A DNA stretch of 5,485 nt. Source: SFLA01 sp045533895. GTDB taxonomy: Bacteria > Bacillota > Clostridia > Oscillospirales > CAG-382. The stretch's first letter is position 1, and each line of letters opens with the position of its first letter. The notes under the pieces were generated by a model. That model was not told the DNA's origin. It was given only the letters and a program-made list of their open reading frames with translations, and did not search any database. Location: NCBI GenBank assembly GCA_045533895.1, contig JAZSIT010000115.1:1-5485 (forward strand). Reading direction: 5' to 3'. The position numbers and the translations under genes are program-made. Shown here piece after piece: positions 1 to 5,462 of this stretch.

Positions 1-957
1 GCCCAGCGCATAAAGCGCGGCGGCTTTGCCTGCACGCTCGCTCTCCGCAGAAACGTAGTCAACCAGATCGTGCACGTGGACAACGTTGCCGCAGGCGAAG
101 ATACCTTCTGCCAGAGTTTCCATATTCTCATATACGAAAGCACCGTTTGTACGGCGGTCAATGGGAATACCTGCGCCGCGGGTAAGCTCGTTTTCGGGGA
201 TAAGTCCCACGGAAAGAAGCACGGTATCGCACTCAATATCAAACTCGGTACCGGGAATGGGCTTACGGTCGGGTCCCACCTTGGCGATGGTAACACCTTC
301 TACTCTTTCCTTACCGCGGATATCGGTAATTGTATGGGAAAGATAAAGAGGAATATCAAAATCGTTAAGACACTGAACGATATTTCTTGTAAGTCCGCCG
401 GAATAAGGCATAAGCTCTACGCAGGCGTGGACCTTTGCGCCCTCAAGGGTCATACGGCGCGCCATAATAAGACCGATATCGCCGGAGCCCAGAATTACCG
501 CGTTTTTACCTACCATATATCCTTCGATATTAAGGTATCTCTGTGCCGCACCTGCGGTGTAAACACCTGCAGGTCTGTCACCGGGAATGGAGATGGCGCC
601 TCTGGTACGCTCTCTGCATCCCATGGCAAGGACAATGGCACCGCCGCTTATTTCAAGATAACCCTGCTCGCGGCTGACAGCGCGTACCACACGGTCTGTG
701 GTGACCTCAAGAACCATGGTATCTGTCAAAACCTCGATATTTTCAAGGTTTTCGGCAAAGCGGGAAGCATATTCAGGGCCGGAAAGCTCCTCACCGAAGC
801 GGTGGAGACCGAATCCGTTGTGTATGCACTGGTTAAGAATACCGCCAAGGCAGGTATCACGCTCGATAACCAGCACGTCACGGGCGCCGTTATCTCTGGC
901 GGAAATTGCGGCGGCAAGACCTGCGGGGCCTCCGCCGATTACGATTACATCTCTCAT
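1..957 (-). CDS. FAD/NAD(P)-dependent oxidoreductase, GlpA-partner type (3' end outside window)
   Basis: The first 319 residues of a pyridine-nucleotide-disulfide-type flavoprotein are present; relatives are about 415-425 residues, so roughly 100 are cut off by the window edge. Visible motifs are the N-terminal FAD-binding GGGPAG (residues 8-13), the family signature GGILNQC with cysteines at 36 and 44, GCRERTRG (113-120), a second dinucleotide fold GSGDIG (157-162) for NAD(P)H, and the FAD-contacting IFACGNVVHVHDLVDY near residues 287-301. No CxxxxC redox-disulfide motif is seen. The ATG overlaps the stop of the upstream gene (ATGA) and has a GGGAGG site 6 nt before it, so the two are translationally coupled. 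In Clostridia and Thermotoga this protein sits between a GlpA-like dehydrogenase and a DUF1667 protein. It probably passes electrons from glycerol-3-phosphate oxidation to NAD(P) or another acceptor; that role is inferred from context. The DUF1667 gene would lie beyond position 1. Confidence 0.93.
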   Translation of the reverse strand, partial: MRDVIVIGGGPAGLAAAISARDNGARDVLVIERDTCLGGILNQCIHNGFGLHRFGEELSGPEYASRFAENLENIEVLTDTMVLEVTTDRVVRAVSREQGYLEISGGAIVLAMGCRERTRGAISIPGDRPAGVYTAGAAQRYLNIEGYMVGKNAVILGSGDIGLIMARRMTLEGAKVHACVELMPYSGGLTRNIVQCLNDFDIPLYLSHTITDIRGKERVEGVTIAKVGPDRKPIPGTEFDIECDTVLLSVGLIPENELTRGAGIPIDRRTNGAFVYENMETLAEGIFACGNVVHVHDLVDYVSAESERAGKAAALYALG

Positions 958-2366
958 AACGCACCTCCCGAAAGAACGGTACTGCCGGCTTTGTCTTTTA
1001 CAATCTCTTCCTTGGGAATGCCGGTGTATTTATGAATAAGCTCCAGCACTCTGGGAGCGCAGAATCCGCCCTGACATCTGCCCATACCTGCGCCGACACG
1101 GCGCTTGACACCGTCAATGCTTACAGGAGGAATGGGAGTTTTGAAGGTGGCGATAATCTCGCCCTCGGTTATAGTTTCGCAACGGCATACAACTCTACCG
1201 TATGCGGGATTCTCTTTGATAACAGCGTTCTTTTCTTCAGGCGAAAGCTCCTTGAAACGGACGACCTTACGGGTATCTACTATATTTTCCTTTTTGATAA
1301 GGGTGAGCCCGTCTTTTTCAAGCAATTCGCAAACGTACTCGCCGATGGCAGGTGCGGATGCAAGACCGGGGGACTTTATTCCCGCCAGAGAAAGGAAGCC
1401 TTTTTTAACAAAACGAATGAGAAAATCTTCGTTGTTGGTGTTTGCGCGCATACCTGCGAAATTGCGGATATTTGAAGAAAGATTAAGTGCAGGCACGCTT
1501 TTTGCGGCGGCGGAACGCACAAAGGCAAGTCCGTCCGCAGTGGTGGAAAGGTCAGTCTTATCGTCACATCCCTCCGCATTGGGTCCGACGATAATATTTC
1601 CGTGAACGGTGGGAGAAATAAGCACACCCTTACCGTCCTTATTGGGGCATTGGAACACAACAGTGTTTACAATGCCGAAAGCAGATTTATCCAGCAGGTA
1701 ATATTCACCCTTGGAGGGCTTGAGAATAAAATCGGGCTCAGCCACAAGAGATTCTATATCGGTACAGTTGACGCCTGCGGCGGCAACGATATACTTTGCT
1801 TTGTATTCACCCTTTTGGGTAACTACGGTGTTTTCGTCCTTGATATCGGTAACAGCTTCGGAAAGATGCAATTCCAATCCGTTTTCCACCGCCACGGTGG
1901 CAAAAGCGAGGGCGTATTCCCAAGGAGAAATAACCCCTGCGGTGGGAGCGTAAAGGGCGGAGGTAACGGTATCCGAAAGGTTGGGCTCAAGGACCTTTAC
2001 CTCGTCGCTGTTAAGGATTTTAAGACCGGGTACTCCGTTTTGGATGCCGCGCTCATAGAGCTTTTTAACGGTTTCATCGTCCTCACTGCCAAAAGCGCAC
2101 ACCAGAGAGCCGGTTTGCTTAAAGGGCACGTCCAGCTTTTTGCATATCTCCTTTGCCAGCGCATTGCCGCGCACGTTGAGACGGGCGGTAAGAGAGCCGG
2201 GGACAGGGTCGTACCCCGCGTGTATAATGGCGGAATTTGCCTTGGTGGTACCTGTAGCTACGTCGTTCTCTTTCTCGAAAAGTGCGACTTTAAGGTCATA
2301 TTTGGTAAGGTAATATGCGGCGGCACAGCCGATAACGCCGCCTCCGATAATTATAACGTCATACAT
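954..2366 (-). CDS. GlpA/LhgO-like FAD-dependent oxidoreductase with C-terminal BFD-type [2Fe-2S] domain
   Basis: A complete 470-residue flavoprotein of the DAO superfamily (COG0579-like). An N-terminal Rossmann FAD site, GGGVIG (8-13), is followed by the signature TTKANSAIIHAGYDP (40-54), NFAGMRA (302-308) and the C-terminal FAD motif AGIKSPGLASAPAIGEY (328-344). A BFD-like domain begins near 388, with the four iron-sulfur ligands as CxC (394, 396) and CxxxxC (431, 436). This domain order is typical of anaerobic glycerol-3-phosphate dehydrogenase (GlpA-like) proteins, which oxidise glycerol-3-phosphate to dihydroxyacetone phosphate in the cytoplasm or at the inner membrane face. The substrate is inferred from the partner gene; L-2-hydroxyglutarate or another 2-hydroxy acid cannot be excluded. 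I chose the ATG at 2366 because AGGTGA lies 5 nt upstream and the protein then begins directly at the flavin fold. A TTG 36 nt further upstream has no ribosome binding site. It is translationally coupled to the next oxidoreductase. No glpK or glpP is in the window. Confidence 0.93.
   Translation of the reverse strand: MYDVIIIGGGVIGCAAAYYLTKYDLKVALFEKENDVATGTTKANSAIIHAGYDPVPGSLTARLNVRGNALAKEICKKLDVPFKQTGSLVCAFGSEDDETVKKLYERGIQNGVPGLKILNSDEVKVLEPNLSDTVTSALYAPTAGVISPWEYALAFATVAVENGLELHLSEAVTDIKDENTVVTQKGEYKAKYIVAAAGVNCTDIESLVAEPDFILKPSKGEYYLLDKSAFGIVNTVVFQCPNKDGKGVLISPTVHGNIIVGPNAEGCDDKTDLSTTADGLAFVRSAAAKSVPALNLSSNIRNFAGMRANTNNEDFLIRFVKKGFLSLAGIKSPGLASAPAIGEYVCELLEKDGLTLIKKENIVDTRKVVRFKELSPEEKNAVIKENPAYGRVVCRCETITEGEIIATFKTPIPPVSIDGVKRRVGAGMGRCQGGFCAPRVLELIHKYTGIPKEEIVKDKAGSTVLSGGAL
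964..969 (-). promoter_or_regulatory. Ribosome binding site of the coupled second oxidoreductase
   Basis: GGGAGG lies 6 nt upstream of the ATG at 957, inside the last codons of the preceding gene. It fixes the start of the partial oxidoreductase and, with the 4-bp ATGA overlap, indicates stoichiometric coupled translation of the two flavoproteins. Confidence 0.8.
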
Positions 2367-2371
2367 ATTTT

Positions 2372-2377
2372 TCACCT
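2372..2377 (-). promoter_or_regulatory. Ribosome binding site deciding the GlpA-like start
   Basis: AGGTGA ends 5 nt before the ATG at 2366. It supports this start over the in-frame TTG at 2402, which would add a 12-residue tail (MLKKTFSAQVKN) before the flavin-binding fold. Confidence 0.7.
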
Positions 2378-2413
2378 GCGCGGAAAAGGTTTTTTTAAGC
2401 AAATGATATTGGT

Positions 2414-2445
2414 GGCGCCGACCCCGATAAAACGGAGCCGACGCC
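2414..2445. other. Strong GC-rich hairpin without U-tract between surface-protein and oxidoreductase genes
   Basis: On the minus strand, arms GGCGTCGGCTCCG and CGGGGTCGGCGCC form a continuous 13-bp stem (three G-U wobbles) closed by a TTTTAT loop. It lies about 30 nt past the stop of the 437-residue surface protein and about 48 nt before the GlpA-like start. Neither strand has a T-run directly after the stem, so it is not a textbook intrinsic terminator. An A/T-rich outer extension (TTTTTT before the stem, AAAAAAA after it on the minus strand) could pair weakly. It could be a degenerate terminator, an mRNA 3'-end stabiliser, an attenuator, or a copy of a dispersed palindromic repeat. Confidence 0.7.
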
Positions 2446-2476
2446 TAAAAAACTTAAATATTAGTTATGCTTTTGT

Positions 2477-3790
2477 TTACTTCTTCTTTTTAGCAACAAC
2501 TATAACTACAACAACGATAGCCACTACTGCAACAACAGCAACTACGATGCCTACGATAAGGCCGGTGTTGGACTTTTCTTCCTTGTCGCCGGTAGAAGGA
2601 GCCTTGGACTCGTCTTCAGACTTGTCGTCTTCTGCGGGAACAGATTCATCCTTAGGCTCTTCGGAGGATTCATCTTCAACGGGCTCAGAGGATTCATCCT
2701 CGGGCTGAGAAGGTTCATCGGGAGTTTCAACGGGAACAGCGTAGTAAACTACTGCGCCGGTCTCGAAGGTCTGTTCTTCGAAGTTATAGCCTGCGAAGGT
2801 TACAATGTCGCCTTCTACGAGAGCTGCAAGAGCGTCTCTGTTTGCAAGTGTGTCAGTGCTTTCGCCGTGAACTGCCAATGCGATATCGCCTTCAGCTACG
2901 TCAGCAAAAGCAAAATCATAGTCACCGTCTGCAGCCTTAACAGCTACTACGGAGTATTCGCCTTCAACCTCAGTAGGTCTGAGAAGTACGCATGCGGACC
3001 ATGCTACGTTGAAAGCTGAGAGATTGGTGGGATCGGTGATGATGGTGTTGGAATCGGTAACGATGGACTGGTTGAAGGGCACGTGCTTGATGTACTTTGC
3101 GCCTTCGGGGATTTCAACGATAGGCTCGATATCATCGATATTTACGGATTCTTCCTGGCTTACTTCTTCGTAATCGTTGTCGCCTTCTTCAGACTGAAGA
3201 CCTGCGCCAACTTCGGTAAGACCTATCCATTCCCAGGAAACCTTATCCCAGCCCTGGCCGTTGGGACCCATGCTGAAGCAGATGGAAACGTACTTTGCAT
3301 CTACAGCAGCGTTAAGACGGATAACGGTTTCAAGCTGGAAGGAAGGGTCGGTTACATTTACGATTTCACCTTCCATGGTATAAACATCCTCGTGGAAAGC
3401 GTTACCATCTGCGGAAGTACCGATGATGAGAGAGTTTTCGTGGGGAAGACCGATCATTGCGTTAGCATATACATACCAGTTGATGTATACGCTGTCGATG
3501 CTCTGAAGAGAATCAAGCTCGAAAACGATGGTAACTTCGGTAAGGTCTTCGGAAGTGCAGTTCTTGTTCTGAATAAGAACTATACCCTTCTTGTTGAAGT
3601 CGTTTGCAGCGGCATCAGTTTCAGAAAGAATGGTGCCGTCATACAGTACCTCAAGCTTGTCAGATGCGCGGGGTGCTACGTTGTCGCCCTTGATTTCAAG
3701 GTTAACAACTGTTCCTTTAGCAGATGCGGGAACAAGGAAAAGCGCGGAAACAAGAGAGAGGATGAGAAGTACTACTAAAAGTTTTTTCAT
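2477..3790 (-). CDS. Secreted membrane-anchored surface protein, discoidin-like domain plus unknown domain (paralog B)
   Basis: A 437-residue protein of unknown function. Residues 1-24 are a signal peptide (MKK, hydrophobic core, PASA cleavage site). Residues about 30-198 look like a galactose-binding/F5-8 type C beta sandwich: a hydrophobic FELDSLQSIDSVYINWYVY strand region, SADG, AKYVSICF, and a closing WEWIGLTEVGAG. After an acidic linker (199-230), residues about 231-352 form a second domain containing WSACVLLRP, EGDIALAVHG and VEGDIVTFAGYNF, which I cannot assign. A Ser/Glu/Asp-rich stalk (353-396) follows, then PSTGD (398-402), a Val/Ile-rich transmembrane helix (411-433) and KKKK. The protein should be exported and anchored with its domains outside the cell; sugar or cell-wall binding is a guess from the fold resemblance. 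The start has AAGGAG 8 nt upstream and its own consensus promoter. It shares the same architecture and roughly 60% identity (by eye) with the gene upstream. Confidence 0.88.
   Translation of the reverse strand: MKKLLVVLLILSLVSALFLVPASAKGTVVNLEIKGDNVAPRASDKLEVLYDGTILSETDAAANDFNKKGIVLIQNKNCTSEDLTEVTIVFELDSLQSIDSVYINWYVYANAMIGLPHENSLIIGTSADGNAFHEDVYTMEGEIVNVTDPSFQLETVIRLNAAVDAKYVSICFSMGPNGQGWDKVSWEWIGLTEVGAGLQSEEGDNDYEEVSQEESVNIDDIEPIVEIPEGAKYIKHVPFNQSIVTDSNTIITDPTNLSAFNVAWSACVLLRPTEVEGEYSVVAVKAADGDYDFAFADVAEGDIALAVHGESTDTLANRDALAALVEGDIVTFAGYNFEEQTFETGAVVYYAVPVETPDEPSQPEDESSEPVEDESSEEPKDESVPAEDDKSEDESKAPSTGDKEEKSNTGLIVGIVVAVVAVVAIVVVVIVVAKKKK
2562..2602 (-). repeat. 41-bp exact direct repeat, copy in paralog B
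   Basis: These 41 bases are identical to 4039-4079. They encode APSTGDKEEKSNTG (residues 397-410), with 13 complete codons identical even at synonymous positions, just before the transmembrane helix. The flanking bases differ at both ends. Confidence 0.95.
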
Positions 3791-3823
3791 TTCTTTTTCT
3801 CCTTGAAATTATTTTGTAGGTAG

Positions 3824-3852
3824 ATTATATTACATAAAGCGCGAAAAGTCAA
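3824..3852 (-). promoter_or_regulatory. Sigma-A-type promoter of paralog B
   Basis: On the minus strand, TTGACT (3847-3852) and TATAAT (3824-3829) are separated by exactly 17 bp. Transcription should start near 3817, giving a leader of about 25-30 nt with AAGGAG at 3799-3804. The spacer matches that of the paralog A promoter at 13 of 17 positions, and TACAAAATA follows the -10 box at the same distance in both, so the promoters look duplicated together with the genes. The near-consensus boxes suggest strong expression. Confidence 0.87.
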
Positions 3853-3911
3853 TAAGATATTCAAATAATGTATAAAGCTCAAGCGACAATGCCGTGATTT
3901 TTTTGCATATA

Positions 3912-3937
3912 AAAACCCGTGGAAAACCACGGGTTTT
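3912..3937 (-). terminator. Intrinsic terminator of paralog A
   Basis: A perfect 11-bp stem (AAAACCCGTGG / CCACGGGTTTT) with a 4-nt loop starts about 17 nt past the stop codon of the 451-residue surface protein. On the minus strand it runs into TTTTTATAT, a good U-tract. It isolates the upstream gene from the downstream paralog, which has its own promoter. The plus-strand reading also ends in TTTT, but no plus-strand gene leads into it. Confidence 0.88.
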
Positions 3938-3953
3938 ATGTATTAAGGTTTAA

Positions 3954-5309
3954 TTATTTCTTCTTTTTGGCAACAACTACAACTACAACAACGATAGCAA
4001 TAGCTGCAACTACGCCGACAACGATACCGATGATAAGACCGGTGTTGGACTTTTCTTCCTTGTCGCCGGTAGAAGGAGCGTCAGACTTATCTTCAGACTT
4101 GTCATCTTCTGCGGGAACGGAAGATTCGTCCTTAGGTTCCTCGGAGGATTCATCATCTGCGGGAACAGAAGAATCGTCTGCGGGAACGGAAACTTCGTCG
4201 TCAGAAACTTCGTCTTCGGAAACGTCGACGTCGGGAGTAGCGGTGTTGTCTACAAAGTAAACTACTGCGCCTCTCTCAAAGGACTGCTCCTCAAAGTTAT
4301 AGCCTGCAAAGGTAACGGTATCGCCCTCAACGAGAGCGTTAAGAGCAAGTCTGTTTGCCTTGGTGCCGTCAGTATCGTCATCACCGTGAACGGAAAGAAC
4401 GATATCACCCTCTGCTGCGTCTGCAAACAGGAAGGTATCGTCACCGTTCATCCACTGAACCGCAACTACAGTGTACTGACCCTCGGTCTCAGCAGGTCTG
4501 AGAAGTGCGCAAGAGGTCCACTTTACGTTGTAGTCCTGCATGGTAGCGGGATCGGTAATGATGGTGTAAGAACCGGTGGTGATAGACTTGTTGAAGGTTG
4601 CGTGCTTAAGACCGATAGAACCCTCGGGAATCTCAACGATAGGCTCGATCTGGTCAAGAGGAGTGTTGTCTTCGCTTACTTCATCGTAACCGCCGAGAAC
4701 CTCTTCAACCTGAAGTCCTGCGCCAACTTCGGTAAAGCCTACCCACTCCCACATGGGGCAGTACCAGCTTGCTTCGCCGTGGGGGCCGAATTCAAAGGAA
4801 ACGGAAACGTATTTTGCCTTTACGGTCTGACCGAGTCTGATAACAGTCTCAAGCTGGAAGGAGGAGTTGGGATCGGTCTCGCCCTCAAAATCATAAGCAG
4901 CGATCTCGGTATAAACGTCGCCATCCTGAGAATAACCGATGATAAGGTTATTGTTGTGAGGCAAACCGATAATTGCGTTGTGATATACGTACCAGGTGAT
5001 GTAAACCGAGTCGATATCCTGAAGGGTATTAAGCTCAAAATAAAGGGTTGCAACGGTGTTGTTTTCTGCGTCCATCATATTGGTATTCTGAACGAGAACT
5101 ATGCCTTCCTTATCGAAGTTGTTTGCGGTAGCATTATCCTCGGAAAGGATCTTGTTATCACAAAGAAGATTAACGTCTGCGCCTGCGCGAAGCTTAACGT
5201 TATCACCCTCAAACCAAACCTTTGTTACAGTTGCCTTAGCGTCTGCAGGGATGATAAGAAGTGCAACGACAAGAGAAAGAATGATAAGAACACTTAACAG
5301 TTTTTTCAT
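3954..5309 (-). CDS. Secreted membrane-anchored surface protein, discoidin-like domain plus unknown domain (paralog A)
   Basis: A 451-residue paralog of the gene downstream; function unknown. It has a signal peptide (1-24, cleavage after PADA), a discoidin-like domain (about 30-199, ending WEWVGFTEVGAG), a linker, and a second domain (about 231-353) with WTSCALLRP, EGDIVLSVHG and VEGDTVTFAGYNF. A longer acidic stalk (354-410) follows, then PSTGD (412-416), a transmembrane helix (425-447) and KKKK. Residue numbering matches paralog B almost without gaps up to about residue 300. Identical blocks include SFQLETVIRL, TEVGAGLQ and IEPIVEIPEG, and one cysteine, C267, is shared. The stalk has three VPA(D/E)D units against one in paralog B. 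AAAGGAG precedes the ATG but 12 nt away, longer than usual, with a small inverted repeat in between. It is monocistronic: own promoter upstream, intrinsic terminator downstream. A cell-surface binding or structural role is inference. Confidence 0.88.
   Translation of the reverse strand: MKKLLSVLIILSLVVALLIIPADAKATVTKVWFEGDNVKLRAGADVNLLCDNKILSEDNATANNFDKEGIVLVQNTNMMDAENNTVATLYFELNTLQDIDSVYITWYVYHNAIIGLPHNNNLIIGYSQDGDVYTEIAAYDFEGETDPNSSFQLETVIRLGQTVKAKYVSVSFEFGPHGEASWYCPMWEWVGFTEVGAGLQVEEVLGGYDEVSEDNTPLDQIEPIVEIPEGSIGLKHATFNKSITTGSYTIITDPATMQDYNVKWTSCALLRPAETEGQYTVVAVQWMNGDDTFLFADAAEGDIVLSVHGDDDTDGTKANRLALNALVEGDTVTFAGYNFEEQSFERGAVVYFVDNTATPDVDVSEDEVSDDEVSVPADDSSVPADDESSEEPKDESSVPAEDDKSEDKSDAPSTGDKEEKSNTGLIIGIVVGVVAAIAIVVVVVVVAKKKK
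4039..4079 (-). repeat. 41-bp exact direct repeat, copy in paralog A
   Basis: Identical to 2562-2602, with the copies 1477 bp apart. It encodes residues 411-424, the PSTGD motif and the pre-membrane segment. Much of the surrounding coding sequence has diverged, so the identity is locally raised. Confidence 0.95.
4108..4187 (-). repeat. Repeated VPA(D/E)D-coding units in the stalk of paralog A
   Basis: The plus-strand 11-mer TCTGCGGGAAC occurs at 4108-4118, 4156-4166 and 4177-4187. The units encode SVPAEDD (397-403), SVPADD (381-386) and VPADD (375-379). Paralog B has a single copy at 2631-2641. This is a low-complexity stalk that has probably grown or shrunk by slippage or unequal exchange. 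Confidence 0.8.
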
Positions 5310-5310
5310 T

Positions 5311-5328
5311 GCTTTTGAAAGCTCCTTT
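5311..5328 (-). promoter_or_regulatory. Ribosome binding site of paralog A with unusually long spacing and an intervening mini-hairpin
   Basis: On the minus strand AAAGGAG is followed by 12 nt before the ATG at 5309, against 8 nt in paralog B. The gap begins within a small inverted repeat, GCTT-TCAA-AAGC (5311-5322), which overlaps the last base of the GGAG core side and could fold to shorten the effective distance. Whether a 4-bp stem matters in vivo is uncertain. Confidence 0.5.
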
Positions 5329-5347
5329 TTGAATATTTTGTAAACAA

Positions 5348-5376
5348 ATTATATTATATAAAGGGAAAAAAGTCAA
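5348..5376 (-). promoter_or_regulatory. Sigma-A-type promoter of paralog A
   Basis: On the minus strand TTGACT (5371-5376) and TATAAT (5348-5353) are 17 bp apart. A second, overlapping TATAAT (5353-5358) is only 12 bp from the -35 box and is unlikely to be used. TACAAAATA (5334-5342) follows at the same distance as in the paralog B promoter. The start site would be near 5341. A TTTGTAAAC element (5337-5345) lies across the predicted start. Confidence 0.87.
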
Positions 5377-5388
5377 GGCGGGTTTTGT

Positions 5389-5441
5389 ATTTGTAACCTT
5401 TTTGATAATTATTAAGTTTTACATTTGTAACTGTTTACAAA
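5389..5441. promoter_or_regulatory. Operator-like cluster of TTTGTAAC half-sites and overlapping dyads
   Basis: ATTTGTAAC occurs as a direct repeat at 5389-5397 and 5423-5431. The second copy is part of two overlapping dyads: TTACA-TT-TGTAA (5419-5430), which contains the TACA-NN-TGTA pattern of BlaI/MecI/CopY operators, and TTTGTAA-CTGT-TTACAAA (5424-5441). The second overlaps the -35 box of the plus-strand promoter. This placement fits a repressor site controlling the divergent plus-strand gene, perhaps also influencing paralog A. The regulator is not identified, and short A/T-rich dyads can arise by chance. Confidence 0.45.
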
Positions 5442-5462
5442 ACCGTTATATTTTGTTATAAT
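5434..5462 (+). promoter_or_regulatory. Divergent plus-strand promoter for a gene beyond the window
   Basis: TTTACA (5434-5439) and TATAAT (5457-5462) are separated by 17 bp on the plus strand. The predicted start is near 5469. An AGAGGTGG ribosome-binding-like sequence (5471-5478) follows almost at once, and the window ends 7 nt later, where a start codon would be expected. The gene itself is not visible. Confidence 0.6.

Noticed and set aside
70..1035. A 321-codon open frame on the plus strand opposite the partial oxidoreductase
   Set aside because: It runs antisense to clear flavoprotein coding with recognisable FAD and NAD motifs. Its own translation has no recognisable domain, and it has no ribosome binding site.
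2367..2402. An upstream TTG start for the GlpA-like gene adding 12 residues
   Set aside because: There is no ribosome binding site before the TTG, whereas AGGTGA lies 5 nt before the ATG at 2366, and family members begin right at the flavin fold.
2414..2445. Calling the GC-rich hairpin a standard intrinsic terminator
   Set aside because: No T-run follows the stem on either strand, so it is listed as an unexplained hairpin.
1602..2708. A 368-codon plus-strand open frame spanning the GlpA-like gene, the intergenic hairpin and the end of paralog B
   Set aside because: It crosses two well-supported minus-strand genes. Its Thr- and Ser-rich tail is just the antisense of Val/Ala and Glu/Asp/Ser codons.
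4100..4230. Short repeats that might suggest a repeat array such as CRISPR
   Set aside because: The units are in-frame low-complexity coding sequence for the acidic stalk, with irregular spacing and no unique spacers.
4386..5297. A 303-codon plus-strand open frame opposite paralog A, and a similar one at 3083-3778 opposite paralog B
   Set aside because: Both mirror the same antisense frame of homologous genes, so their similarity to each other is inherited from the real minus-strand coding sequence.
5391..5423. A BirA-type biotin operator, because TTGTAACC resembles one half-site
   Set aside because: The expected inverted partner GGTTTACAA at about 14-16 bp is not present; the nearest sequence, GTTTTACA, is a poor match at the wrong spacing.
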